Assembly: GCA_023101725.1 (NCBI GenBank)
Contig: JALJCO010010476.1
Coordinates: 1,240,001 to 1,304,000 of the forward strand
Direction: 5' to 3'
Origin: Atherinomorus stipes
Taxonomy: Eukaryota; Chordata; Actinopteri; Atheriniformes; Atherinidae
Length of the DNA stretch: 64,000 bases
A model generated the notes under the pieces. The model did not search any database and was not told the origin of the DNA. It worked only from the letters and a program-made list of their open reading frames with translations. How positions within the stretch are numbered: the stretch's first letter is position 1; each line of letters starts with the position of its first letter. Shown here piece after piece: positions 23,398 through 38,300 of this stretch. A program made the translations under genes and the position numbers.

Positions 23398-26300
23398 ACT
23401 ACCCTAAAAATTAGAATATCCTGAAAAATCCACGTATTTCCGCAATTCAACTTAAAAGGTGCAATTTACATATTGTATAGACAATTTGTGAATCAATATA
23501 TTTCAAGCTTTTATTTGTTTGGATGTTGCTGAGTAGAAGTTGCAGTTTAAGAAAACCTCTAAATCCAAAACTAAAAAAATAGGATACTGTGAAAAGCTCC
23601 AGTATTGTAGGCTCAGAGTGTCACAGTCTAATCAGATAAGTAATCCAAAACACCTCCATAAGTGCCCTGAGCCTTTAAAAAGTCTCTGTCTTGGCTTAGA
23701 AGAATTCAAAATCATGGGGAAGACTGCTGATCTGACCATTGTGCAGAAAACCATCATTGACTCCCTGCACAAGGTGGGAAAGACACAAAAAGTGATAGCA
23801 AAAGAAGCTGGTTGTTCTCAGAGTGCTGTCTCAAAGCACATTAATGGACAGTTAAGTGGAAGAAGTGTGGAAGAAAACGGTGTACTGGCCGGAGGGCTGA
23901 TCGCAGCCTGGAGAAGATGGTCAGGAAAGGGCCATTCAAAAGTGTGGAGGAACTTCATAAGGAATGGACTGAGGCTGGAGTTACTGCTTCAAGAGAAACA
24001 ACACGCAGGTGGATGCTGGACATGGGCTTCAAATGTTGAATTCCTGTTGTCAAGCCACTCAACAGCAAGCAATGCCAGAAGCGCCTTAGCTGGGCTAGAG
24101 ACAAGAAGGACTGGTCTGTTGCCCAGTGGTCAAAAGTCTTCTTTTCTGATGAGAGCAAGCTTTGCATCTCATTTGGAAAACAAGGTCCCAGAGTCTGGGG
24201 GAAGACCGAAGAGGGGCTAGATAGAAGATGCATGAAGTCCAATGTTAAGTTTCCCCAGTCTGTGATGACATGGGGATCCATGTCAGCTGCTGGTGTTGGT
24301 CCTCTGTACTTCTTTAAGTCCAGCATAAAAGCAGCCGTCTACTAGGACATTTTGGAGCACTTCATGCTTGCTTCAGTGGACCAGCTGTATGAGGATGCAG
24401 ACTTCATCTTCCAGCAGGACTTGGCACCTGCCCACACTGCCAAAAGTACAAAATCCTGGTTCAACAACCATGGGATTACCTTGCTTGATTGGCCGCAAAC
24501 TTACCTGACCTGAACCCCATTGAAAATCTGTGGGGTATTGTCAAGAAAAAGCTGAACAGGAAGAGACCAAACAATAGAGAAGAGCTCAGGGCTGTGATTG
24601 AAGCATGTTGGTCTTCCACAACACCTGAGATATGCCACAAGCTGGCAGCATCCATGCCACGCTGGCATGGCAGTCATTAAAGCCCCCCTCCAAAGTAAGT
24701 ACAGATGCAAGACTTTGCTTTAGGAGGCCTGATATTTTTGTATTTAAAACCCTTCTCTGATTGATTTTATGCAACATTCTTTTTTTTTTGAGTTGAGGTT
24801 TTCCTAAGCTGCAACTGCAAATCAGCAACATCCAAACGGATAAAAACTTGAAATATATTGATTCACATATTATTTGTATATACAATTTGTAAATTGTTCC
24901 TTTTAAGTTGAATTATAGAAATACATGAACTATTTCACAATATTCATCATTCTAAACATCCAACCAAGATCAGATGAGCCTCTGACTTTATTTAAAAGCC
25001 AATGGAAAAAAGACAAGTCTTGAGCCTTGAGTTAAACTGGTCTAGGGAAGAAGTCCTCACTCCTCTTGGGAGGCTGTTCCATAGTTTGGGAGCCACAACC
25101 GAAAAGGCTTTATCACCCCTCGACTTCAGTCTGGTTTTTGGAACAACCAATAGCAGTGTTTAGCAATGCAATAGTGTTTACCTTTCAATAAGCCATGGTA
25201 TGCGGTGACAGCTGAATATGTCCATGGTTAGGCAGGGCTAGTAGTGCAAATAAATGTAAGTAAAGTAAATTCTTCTTCTTCTTCTTCCTCTGAATTGACA
25301 GACTGAACGCAGCTTTGGCGTAATGCTGCCCCCCACAGTTTGAAGACATATCTGCATTTAAGGGTGTCCCATTTCCAAGTCACAAAATAGCCCTTAAAGG
25401 GACATTGTGTAATCGCGAGCAGCTCCCTCGTACTTTTCATGCTGCGTGCAGACCAGGAAGACCGACGACATCCGCTGCATGTAAAGTTATCACCGGCCTC
25501 TATGAGAAGACGTGGTCCGTCAGTTAGTGACATCAGTCCACATCTGATTTGTTGTCATGGCGATGTCGTATTGTTTTCCCTGACCCATGTTTTACCGTCT
25601 TTCGCGCGGCTTCATTGATTAAAATGACATCTGGTTTGTTACCAACAGCCGTCTGCCCGACTGCACGTGAACGCAGCATCAGTGAGAGGCTGGTTTCTCC
25701 CCACTGCAGCGCGGTGACTTTTCAAAGACATTACCTCGAACTGAGCTGAAAACTCCGGTGTGTCCGGTGAGTTTCTGTGGTTTCCTATTGTCACGCTTCT
25801 CCTGAACGTAAAAACATGGCGATACGACATGGCAGCCTCCACCCAGCCACCCCGCTCGATGTGTAAATGAATGATACGACAGTTAATTTAGAACTTAGAG
25901 GAGCACTTCAGTTTGTTGATGGGAGTGATAACTGATTAATGAAAAAACACTTTTGAAACAAATAATCAGTTTTTGTGAATAAATAACAGGAGAACTTACA
26001 CAATATCCCTTTAACATTTGGTTTTGAGGGCTACTAATATTGAGGGTTGAGCTTGAGGGTTAAGATTGAGGGTTAAGAAAGGAATTGGAATTGGCCCTAA
26101 AAAACGGTTCTCGAGCTTCCCACCACCTAAACACCGACTCCTTGCTCTCAAAATCAACTCTCTGCTGGACCAGAGTGAAGAACTGGTTCTTGTAGCTTGT
26201 GGTGGATGAAGCAACGCTTTATGCACAACTCTACTACTTCCTGAACTTAAGCTAGCTCCTTTGTTTTCTGTCTTTCATTATTGGACAAACTGATTAATCC

Positions 26301-29300
26301 AGGTGTTTCTGGCCATTGTCCTGGTGATTACTGAGGTCAAGCACACCTGGATTAATCAAATTATCCAATAATGAAAGACAGGAGACAAAGGAGCTGGCTT
26401 AAGTTCAGGAGTTGTGCATAAAGCACATAGGCTCAGTAATCACTTGTAATGTCCCAAAAAATTAAATAAAATTCGTATTCTTACCTGCGACCCACCAACA
26501 CCAGAAAAAAAAAAAAAGAATCCACCGCATATTTACCCGCAAATTGCAGGTAAAAAGTCCCGCTGCAGGGGACACGGGACTCTGCTTTGAGCAGATGCAG
26601 AAGAAGACAAGCTGCTACTACCAACGTTGCGAAGTAGCATCAACATCCAGTAAAAACTTGGAAATATTAGGGATCAGAATAGGGGAAAGATGGTTGAGAA
26701 GACGTCTGTGTGCTGTAGGGTGAAGGGGAAATTACAACCTTTACAGCAGTGAAAGGAGACCGGGAGCCTGAAGCTGAAGTTACTTAGTTCTGCTTTAAGG
26801 TTCCTGCTTTTTTACTTCTGGGTCAGTGGTCGTTGCGGGCTATAGCGCCCCTAGTTGTTACTACAGACATTAGCTGTGTTCGAAATCATCCACTCATCCA
26901 CTCACTCCGTATTCCCTACACAGTGTATATGATGTAGTCCACTATATCATATACTGTACACTATGTAGGGAACGATGGAAGGAGATTTTGGACACTACAT
27001 GGGGTGACGTCAGCAGATGCGCCAGGTATTGCTGCGGCGTGCAGTAGTGGTAGCTAACAGTTATGAACAATAGACCGTTTTCATGCTATGAAGAAATACC
27101 ATTATTGTTAAAAGCTACACAACTAAAGCATTTATACACAAAAGAGCGGTCGCGCTCCTCTCCCAGTTCCCGCAGCTGCTGCGCCATTTTTCTTCTTCTG
27201 CAATCACAAAACACGGCCGCATTGCATTGTGGTATACAGGAGTAAAATGTAGGGTACATCACTTGTACACTTACTTTCGCAGTGCATTGTGGGTATTTTG
27301 TAGTGCACGACGTAGTGGATGAAAAGTAGTGAACAGAATTCGAACAACACTACAAAATGGCACTACATCCGTGATAGGGAGCGATTTCGAACACAGTGCT
27401 TGTCTGCGTGACATCCACTTGTCTAAATTTGCATGAAAACAGACCAAACTGATGGAAGATGCAAAATTTCTTGGCATTTCTCATCCACTTGAACTGAATC
27501 TCTCAGACTATCATAGTGTGATTCACTCTTACTTTATAAATCAGAACCTGTCAAATACACTGTTGCAGCTGTTTAGCAGTTTTCCAGTCTGCATTCTCAT
27601 GTAGAATGGGACTCACTGTTAATATTAGAAACTTAAATATAAGGGAAAGCAAGGTTGAAAATGTTTCCTTCTAAGACTGCTTACAGACACTACCGGTCAA
27701 AAGTTTGTACACTTTTCCATTAAATCTAATGGGAAAGTGTGTCCAGACTTTTGGCTGAAAGTGTAAATTGTCAGAATTTATAGTATTGAGACATTTTTCC
27801 ACACTTGCTTTAAGGAAAGAAAGAAAAAAAAAAACCTGAAGAAATGATTGAGTGCATCTTACAAGATCAACCTCTTCATTCACCACTTGCCTCCTCATCT
27901 GATGGTGTTTGTAGCGTGGGTTGCACATTCTTAAGTAAAAGCGTGGAACGACTGATGAAGAGTTGGCGATTTCACAACGGAAAGTCAGATTTATTGCTTC
28001 TGAACCAGGCAGAGCAGAGTTTCCTGCATGAAGGTGTGGCTTTTGCATTGCTTCAAACATGCTGAGTGAAACTGCTTTCTCTAGAAGTACATCTCAGTAT
28101 CATAATGTTAATGCTTTCTTGCAGCCAGTGTTTAAGTTTCCTACTTTTGGTTGCAAACTTTGTTGCAGATCTTTCTTAATGAAAAAATGTGGAAGCTGAT
28201 TGATTTTTAAAGTACTGCATTCGTCACAGTTCTGATATTTTGAAGTTAAACTAAGTGACTGTAATTATGTGTAACTATTGACAGATCCCCCCCTCTTTTT
28301 CTGACTACATGCTCTTATTAAGTGAAGGAAAATAATTTAATGATCCCCCAACATGTTTCCACAGATGTAGAGCTCATTCTTTGGAAATACATGTTGTTTC
28401 ATTCCTTTGTTTCCCAATAATTACTATCATTATATTTTCTTGCGGTGACAAGTTCTCTGAAGTGGTTTTGGAGCGAGCCAGTTCTGCTGAAGTGAGGTGT
28501 GGTTTTCAACCGTTGGCAGTGTTTTTTTTTCATGATGAAAAGCAAACACAGAAGTACCACCTGTTTTAATCAGGGAGTGGGGAGGACTTGGCTTTAACCA
28601 TTTGAGAAGACAACAACTGAGTCAGGACACCCTCTTGACTTCCCTTGTTTGTTTACCCTGTTAATTACATCACAGACGCATGAGTAGCATGAAGGCTCAA
28701 ACATGATCATTCAGCAGATTAACTCTTTGTCTAAGCACACATGCTGCAGCGCATGCTGGCGAACATGCTGCTTCACTGGCCCCACCCTCAGGTTCATGTC
28801 TGCACAGGGAGGCAAAGCTGCTTACCTTCTTGCCCATGACCAAGGGGGGCAGTGCTACCAGAACTCGGTATGCTGGAGCTCTGAGGGAGACACAGCAAGA
28901 GGGCCGGCAGGATTTAGGTAGATGAGACAGATTTCTGATGTCACAGCTTTGGGCGTGGTGTTAAGGTGGACCCTTCAAAGCTATATTGTCAGAGTTTAGT
29001 TTGTCTGACTACTCATGGGAGAATGAAGAGGAATGGAAATTATGTGAACAGGAACATCCTTGGGTAGAAAAGGTAAGAGCGTGGAATGAAATGCTGGAAA
29101 ACTGAGAGGAAAAGCATATCTGTCACCTGCCTTCACTGCAGCGCAGCTTTTTTGTGTTAAAGGCTCTTGAAAATGCTTTTGTATCCTTCTTTTTTGGACT
29201 CAAAACTACTAAGTGTGTGTGTGTTCTGACTTGAAGTGGAGAGTGTGCTGGACTTGCTGCAGTGTGGCATGTTTAAGCCTGTATGTTGACTGTACAGCTG

Positions 29301-32300
29301 AGCTGTTGCTAGTGGAGTTTTGTGGTATTTCGGTCAGTGGAGCATTGAATTTTTTTTTTGTTTTGTTTTAAGCTTTGGTTCCTTAAAATAATCAGGGTGT
29401 TGTCTGAAAGTGTGACTGAGGAACTTGACTTCTATGAAAGAGAAAAGAGGGGGAAAAAACTTGTTTGTTTCTTTGTTCATGAACCCACCGTTCCCCAAGG
29501 GGCCATCCTGCTACCCAGCAGCTGCTAGCATACCACAGAAGGCATTTTTGTTAATCCTTCATCTTCTCTCCACCTCTGAGGAGCTAAACATTTCTGGATT
29601 TGTCTGGTTTTTCTTTCTGAGCTGCTGCCATTTCATCTCCAGGATCCAGGTTAGCTCTTAATTGAATGGGTAAAGAAACTTGACAGAAATGCTGAGAGGT
29701 TTTTCTGATTAAAAGCAATGCCACCTGGGGCAAAGTCTAATGGAATGGAAGGAACTGGGATTTTTTTTTTATTTTGCTGTGCTGTTTTAGTAATTTTGGC
29801 TGCTTTTATAAATTTACCACCACCCCCCCACTCCCACCCTGTGCCTGTCATTCTGTCTTTTTCACACTTAATCAAAGAAGTATTTGAGGTATTTTTGCAT
29901 GAGCAGAAGCATCTGGATGGTCTGTGCTTTTACCCTTTTCTGTTTTTTTTGGAGGATTTCAGCAACTATTTAACTAAAACTTCATCAGGCAGTTTAAAAA
30001 TTTAGAAATTTGGAGATTCTATCTCCTCCTTCAGTAATACTGTCTTTTAGCAACTTGCATTGTGTTAGGTACAGTAGATTTCAAATGTCTGCTGCCATTA
30101 GTTGCATTCATTCTTTTTACATCTGTCTTTATGTTGCTAATATTCAAATCGCATGTTGGCTGCCAATTACACTGCAAGCAGGAAGATCAGGTTAACAAAG
30201 GAGCTTTGCATGCGTTTTTTTTTATTTATCATAGCACATTTGTTTGCTCAAGTGAAGATCACAAGATCACCCTATGACAAAGTGTAAGAAATGACATGGT
30301 GACAACAGGCCTATTATTTCCTGGTAGTCTATGATCATGTCTGTCAAGCATGCTCTGCGGTATTGAATGGACTTGTTTGTGAGTGTCAGACCTCCCAGGG
30401 AAAGCTTGCGAATGAGGCAGCGGCACAGTCAAGCTGGAGCATGTCGCCCTCTCATTTAGCAACACAGAAACGCATGCCTGGATGGAAAATACAAACCCAC
30501 CGTGTCCGTCAACTGCTCCACGAGTCTTGATTTAAGAACACTTCCGTGACGAGGCAGCTGTATAAACTGGGCCGACCCTGAACTTGGCACATATCAGCTG
30601 TTTGTTTTTCCACACTAATTTATTAAACACTTGTGTTTGGAGAATTCACAGTTAAATATACAGAGGCTGTGAGGAGCAAACTCAAGGCCAAAGGCGGCAA
30701 TCTGCTACTAAAGGAGGAACATGACAACCCCTTTTTAAAAACACCGAAAACACAACAATGAAACGGATGCTTAAAAGAATTGGCATTTCACAAAATAGAT
30801 AAAAAAAGGAGCTGGAAAGTGCACCGTTTTAATTGATACAACAAATTTCAGAACAGCAAAGGAGAAGATGATTTTTCATTCGGTTTTCCTATCTTTGTTT
30901 TTTTGCAATGTCATGTCTTTCTTTTGTCTTGACATGTCTCTCAGGTTTTTATTCAGCCTTTTTGGACCTAAAACACATCTGAATATTTTCAGCACAATTT
31001 TTAAACAATGCATCTCTTTACAGAGCTACTTTTCAGAACAGTGTGTGGGAAAATGGGAAGTTTATATACTTCCAGAGACTGATGTAATCAGGAGGACTTT
31101 GTACTGTTCACAGCATAAATGTCTGTTCACCTTTTTTCTGTTGAGATGTGCAAGTAATTCATGTTTTTTCAAAGTGAAACTGTTTGTGGTGGTCTCGCAT
31201 CAACAGTTTTTGATATAGCAGATATTTTTCATTTAATGCTCCTTTCTGCACCCGGCAAAACCCAGCTCTTGATTTAAATAAAGGCAATATACATGTGGGG
31301 AAAATAGTAATGCAAGTTTGCTTCAAGTGATGCAAATTTGGGCGTTTGTCTCAGCTGTGAAAAACACACGTTAGTGTGGAAATGTGGAAAGTGGTGAGCA
31401 TGCATGAAGATGAAACAGTACAATAATACTCTTGGGAGCTGAGGATGTTTTCTTAGTATATGGTGATATTTATCTTTTCTTTATTTTGCACCTGCTGCAG
31501 TTGGCATTATGTTGTGTTGTCGCGTTTAGAATCTAAAAACTGAAGAGATCAAGTTAGTTTTAAGTGCCCCTGGCACGAAATTTGCGTTTTTTGAGGTTTT
31601 TGATCATATATTTTAGTTTCCCCAGCCTGCCTATGTCCCCTAAGGGGTTAAATTATAGATTCGCGTTTCCTTTTTGCCTGGGTGTGTCTGCCTACATGGC
31701 GAAGTTAGCATTCACAAATGGGCTGATTGGCAGTTTAGCCTTTTTACTCCTAGCGCAGCTTGTGACACCATGACTTCCAGCCAATTACCCCCCTCCCCGA
31801 ACTACACTATCCAAGTCCCTCCCTCCGAGACCTACGACAACAAACTGACATCATGGCGTCCCGTTGGCATCAGAACTGCTCTGTACCTGGTGTGCGAAGG
31901 ACAACAGCAATCTTTTTGTCTCTTCCACTGAAAAGCTTGTGGATGATTTCATTTCTGCAGGAATGTGCCGACCGAACTAACAGAAAATCTCTCTGCAGCT
32001 CCGTCTCCTCCTCAGGAGGTTAAAACGGCTTCCAGCCACCACAAAGAAACACGAAGTTTCTAATAAACGTTTCTCATCATGTTCGTGTCTTTTTATCTCT
32101 GAGGGAAACTAATGTTTGTGATTATTCCAGTTTATAATTCTTCCTGTTGTACACGCGTGTTTGGCTGCGTACATAGGCAATCAGGACTTCTTCTTCATCA
32201 TCATCATCATCACTGTTTCTGTACCGCTCCGGTCAGATGAAGACATATCTAACAAGCAGAAATCGTGTAATATATCTTCAGTATTAACTATTAACTGAAT

Positions 32301-35300
32301 TCGGGTCATGGTGAAGTAAATAATTCAGGGAAACTTGTTGCTGGAATATGATGCTGTTTTCCTCTTAAACACTAGTCATACTCACGCTTCAGCGTCTGTC
32401 ATGACCGCCGTACGTTCTTTATAGATCCACAGAGACTCAATATGAACTTCTTTAAGCCTGACGTGTGGCCGTGTTCAACAGAACAAAGCAACTTTTTTTT
32501 TCTTTTTTTTTTTTACTCCAACATGAGTGTGTGGAGAGGCGCATGTCTGCAGGTTCCTGCTGAGTGTATGGGCGAATGTCTCCAGGTAATTCCGTATCAC
32601 TCTGCCTCCTCTCCGCCAGAGCACCATGACAACAGAAGCACATGGTGACAAGCGTACCTTCCGGTTCCGCCCACCGATCTTCGGTCATTGTACGCCGGTG
32701 CTAACAGTAGCGCTAACTCGTAGCGCCTGCTACTCTATGACGAGACTGAGTGAGTTACGGCGAACGATCCTTTCATACAGTATTTAGGTTCTTAGAGTCT
32801 GACTAAAAAGGGACCAAAAGTCGCCGGGAATTTCATGCCACTGGCACTTTAAAGACACATTAATTTTTAATCTAATCATTCTTTTAACACACTGAATCAC
32901 GTCATCAGCTCAAAGCTGCAAGAGGTTATTTAGGTTAAAGGTTAATTCACTTAATTCAATAATCTCTTGTTACCCCATGTACGCTTAGTCAAACCTTAAA
33001 AGTTTAAATTTGAATAGATCAGTGCTCAGACAGGGTCATGAGGATGAATCTCTTTCCTTTTATCCTATTTGGCAATTTAACATCGGAACAGGTTGGACCA
33101 GATTTATTCAGTGGAAATAATGACAGGAAAAAATGTTTATAGTAATCCGCAACTGTTAAAGGATCCTTATTCGGTGGTTTGAACAACTAAAATTCACCAG
33201 AACTCTGAAACAAAGTTCGTCAATACCTGACAACATATCAATCAGACTTCACGTCCATTCTCTAAATACTGTACAACGTCCATTTATTCAGTTTAATTAC
33301 TGGCACAAATTATTTAGAAAGACATGATCACTGTTAATGAATATATTGAGGGTGTTTTTTTATAAAAATGACAAATAAGAGACAATGTTCTGTTATGTAG
33401 CATCATAAATCACCAGATTAAGCTAAAATTAGCATGCATGTGCTTATTTAGTGAACATTTTTAAGTGTGTAAATGAATTGAAGGCTCTGACCTACCATAC
33501 AAGTAATACCAATAAAAATAGATTTTTATCTACAGTAGGCTTCATTAAGGGGAAATAAAAATGAACAATACCTCAAATTGCACAACATTTCAATGAGGAA
33601 ATATCAGTGTGGTTAGCACTCTCAGCTTTGTGCACTATGTAAGGTTTTGCAACCATTGCTGCAGCAGTTTGGAGGACTTTGTACCCAAACTGTTTGATTG
33701 TTTAATGGATTTTGGGGATAGCTGGTGTAATCCAAGTAGATCTGAGTGAGGTAAGCAAGCTTTTTGCTGGAACTACTATGTTTACATCATTCGGGTTTTT
33801 CTTTTTCGATGTAGGGTTTTTTGTACCTTTCTTCTACTTGTTCAGCATCAGAGCAGAAAATGCCAAACATTCTGTTCGGCAACTGCTTACAGTAGAGGAT
33901 TTGGGAGTTGCTGATGAATGATGTTCCTGTGCTATCCTTCACTGCTTTTTAGATCAAAGATGATCAGAATTTCATGCATGTTCTTACTGTTTTCTGCTTG
34001 CTTGCTTCAGTTGCTACAGCTGGCTTCTTGGAATACCTTGAATGTATAGTAACTTCCTCTGCTGCTGTACCGCCTGCAGTCTGGCTGACAAATCATCATA
34101 TGATGAGCTATAGCAGTGCACATGGATTTTATAGACTGCCGAGTTGCTTAAGAAGCCAGGAGACTATGATGACATAAATGTTCCCCATTTATTAAAAGGA
34201 CTTGCAAAGACAGGAAAAAAAAAGTCTGTATGATGGTAGATTTAGTTATTTACATTCAGTTATTAATTTATTCTGATGCTGTGTTATGGTTGAGGACATT
34301 AGTCTTAAAATACAGTAAAATACTGTGTATCGCAGACCTATTTCAGTGGCATTAATCAAATTATTAGCCCTCATAGATGTGTTAAAGTGGATAGGACTCC
34401 AAACTGAGGAGTTATTAGTTTGCTGTTTTAGTGAAATCCTCATTCTGTTTTTTAAATGTAGTTGGTTCTGTTTATGTAATCCAGTATTATACTGCATGAT
34501 GAATATGTTTTTGGACTATCATTATTTGATTTAGAACACAACTATTTATCTTTGTGTGCATGTATCTTTATTTATGTCATTTTCAAAGTGTTTAAGGGCA
34601 TCCGCCCCCATAGCGATACTAATAATCCTCGGTGGATGTGCCTCAGTGAAGCCTGTGACCTTGCATTGCTCGGATTCCTCTGTTTGAAAAAGCAGTGCCC
34701 CCACGTGAGACTTTGCAGGCCATAATTCAGACCACTGCCTCTGCAAAAACCTTCTCTGCGTGTGCACACATTGACTGAACGACATGACACATGAGTGTTT
34801 CCAGTGTTTGTGAACCGTGTGCTCGCTGAAGATGTGATCTGTTATTTACACTGCTTTCTTGTCATAATATCTGCTGTTTTTTCCATGTCAGACAAATGGT
34901 GATGCAAAACTAAATGTGTCTCCGCTAATCCTTAAATGCTATAATGATGACTCTGCTCAAAGGAAAACATCATCTTGTTTATAGTTCCAAGCACTGCATT
35001 TTGAAAATGGTGTAATTATCCCAAATACTTTGTGTTACAGATTTCTCATGCATGTGTGCAACAGATGGCCAACTGACAAAAAAAACTTTACAAATTGGGG
35101 GGGGGGAGATGCTAGACATGTATTACAGTATTTCTGTTTTTGTGTGTGTGTGTGTTTGTATGTAGTCCGTACAGTTTAATACCTGATGCTGGTCTCTTCC
35201 ACATCTTACTCCCAACAGTTCCCAGGAATATAAAACCTTGATTAACACTTGCAACACACTTTGAGCGTAACTGTTCTTGTCATGCTTCGGTTCACTGTAA

Positions 35301-38300
35301 AGTCCTGGCTGTAACCAGAGATTTTCACAAATGCCTCTCAGAAGGACATGCATGTTAAGCTTCAACATTGGTTGAAATGAAGGACTAAACCTTGTGTTTT
35401 ACCATCTCTCGCATGTTTGTCCATTCACTGCCTTCTTCTTCAGGCTCACCGAGCAAATCTGTCCTCTTGTCTTGTGACTTGTATGGAAAGTCACAAGTTA
35501 AATGTTCCAATATTACTGCTTTTATAGAATATGTAAAGGAAACTACTTATTTGTTGCTGTCAGAATATCACAAATCATCTCATGTTTTTCTTTTTCAATG
35601 CAAGAAGATGCATATGTAGGAAAAAACAACTCCTAATCAAATATCAAAGCAAATGTGAGACTGGTTGCTACTTTCTTGTTCAACTGTAGGGTGTCGACCA
35701 AAAGCAAAGCCCCATCCCCACCAGGACTGAAGAAGCTGGATTCTCCAGGTTTCTCCCAGTGGCACCCGGGAAACCCACATTTAAGCATGGACCAGAAGGA
35801 GAACATTTTGGATAAAGAGCTCTCACTGACTGTGGTTCTGCCTGGTGGAGTGGAAAAAATGACGGTGGTTCATGGGAGGTACAGTTACACCACTTTATCT
35901 GAATCATTGTTTAAAAATCATGATGTATTTAGGATCATGCACACATATATTTGCAGTCTTAGCAAATACTGTATCACTTTTTGTTCATTTAAGCTCCACG
36001 TCATGAGACTGATGACAGATTAAGTCATCACATGATCGTCCAGCTTTTATCAGACTGAGTCAGATGGGTGGAGTAGCTCAGTGTTGTGGTTTTAGTTAAT
36101 ATGTGCACTTGAGCAACATTAATTGCATTTCTCTACAGTTTTTGCCGTAGACATGAATGAACACGTTTCTCAAACTGAATGAATTGTCTCATTTTTGCAC
36201 GCCATGGTGCTGTAATGACCCAGTGAAATACTTAGTGAGACTAGATCTCCTAATCAGATCAGCATGTGTCAGCATTCAGTACAATGCCCCTATGTCAAAG
36301 TGTCCCAGAGAACAACTTCTATTAAAGGAGTTTACCTCTGTTAAAGATATTGCTATCATTATCTCAGTGCACACAGCTTGCACATAATATTTCACAAGTT
36401 TCTTTTGCACTGATCTCTGACTGAGATTTGAGCAGATTAACTTTATCTTCAGGGTAACTGAGTTTGCATTTGAAGTTTTAAACTAATGTGTTTTCAAAAC
36501 AGCCCTCAGGTGTCTGTTAGAAAATCTTTTTCAGCTATCAATTGCTTTGTGTCGTTTGCACACATTGTTGCTGACTTTACATCAGTTAATGTGCCAATAT
36601 TTAAGATATGCTCATGTTTTTTGCAGAGCAGTCACATCTGTAGTCATCTATCAGTTAGTTGATCAAGAAGATCCTACTGTAAGTGACGTGAACAAAAAAC
36701 TGAAACAGTTAAAAAATGTAAACTATTTTACTCTATTTTTTTATAGACAAAAATGCTTGATGTTCAATGTTTCCAGATTCTAATGCATGATAGATTTCTG
36801 CTCGTCTCAGATTTCTAACATGCAGAGAATACTGTTGGGTTTTGACTTTGTTAGTAAGACAAGATAAGAGATTTGTGGACATTTTTTATCAGTAAATATA
36901 TACATGCCCAACACATAAACCAAATTTTGATTATAAATATTCAGCAAGCAGATTTATTTATCCCCTGGTTTCATCATTCAGTCATTAGTCAGACTTAATA
37001 TGTAAAGCATGTTTTTTCATACAAACTTGGATGTTGCAAAAGTGCTTTGAGTGCACGTCCAAAAAAGAAACCAACTTAAAAAAATGTTGAATAACACATC
37101 CCACCGTGTCCCATCCCAGTTCTATGCACTAAAATGTAATATTCTGAACAACTTTCAATAAGAGGTGAAGCGCTGTGGAAATGCTCTTGTTTTGGGGGAC
37201 CATCTGAAATTTGTGTGAGGAAGTGCTTGAGGCAGATAAAAAGTTATTGATTTACAAGATGATTCTTGAGTATCAAAGAACCTTAATTAGAATAAGAATA
37301 CAGATTAGATATTAAATTACTGAAACAATCAGAGAAATAGTGCAAATAAGTTGTTAAAATCAGGCTAAAAGTCAAATTAATTGTATTTACTGTAACAGTG
37401 TATGTTAATTTTAACTTTGTGGGCTATAATAAGAAAAGGACTCCTCAGCATAGGCTTTTGTTCTTACTTTGGAGGTGATTGAGAAGTCTTCCAGAAGATT
37501 TGAGTGTTCTTCAGGGTTCATAGGCTTTCATTAATGTTTTTTTTTCTTCTTCTTTTCTTAATCCAAACATTTCCCTTTTTTCTACTCTGACTTTTTGTAG
37601 CAAACCTGTGATGGATCTTTTGGTGACACTTTGTGCGAAGTATCACCTCAACCCTTCGAGCCACACCTTGGAGCTGGTCACTGCCAACAGAAACAACATC
37701 AAGCTCAAACCCAATGCTCTCATCGGAACTTTGGATGCAGAAAAACTCCTGCTGAAAGCTAAGGGAGAGGATAAAAATAAGAAGACAGGGCCTCAGATGC
37801 CCGAGGTATGCTGTCATACCTGGTAAACACGACTGCATGTTATTTACATTGAAAGAATTGTAAACGTTTTTCCTCCTGTGTGCTACAGGCAACCGTTCGG
37901 ATGGTGATCAACTACAAAAAGACCCAGAAAACGATACTACGAGTAAATCCCAGAGTTCCACTCGCAGAACTCTTACCAGCAATCTGTGAGAAATGTGAAT
38001 TTGACACAGATACTACAGTTCTGCTGAGAGATCTCCAGTCCCCGGCCCCTTTAGACCTGTGCAGTTCACTGAATGATTACGCAATACGAGAGGTTTATGC
38101 AAGGGACACAAGAGGTAAGTTTAAATGTAATCATACCCTGCAGCTATAAGATTTATCAGTTTAATAAACACTTACAACTCTCAACTTTGTATGTCACCAG
38201 CTTCCATTTTGGGTGGGTGTATATGCTTTATGCTCTAAATCTCAAGTTTGTTGGTTTTTAGGACAACCTGCTTCTCCAGCGTGCCCAGGCTCCCCTGCAT

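Noticed and set aside
30868..31218. 116-codon plus-strand frame rich in Phe, Leu and Cys
   Set aside because: It arises from T-rich DNA; no splice signals or family match.
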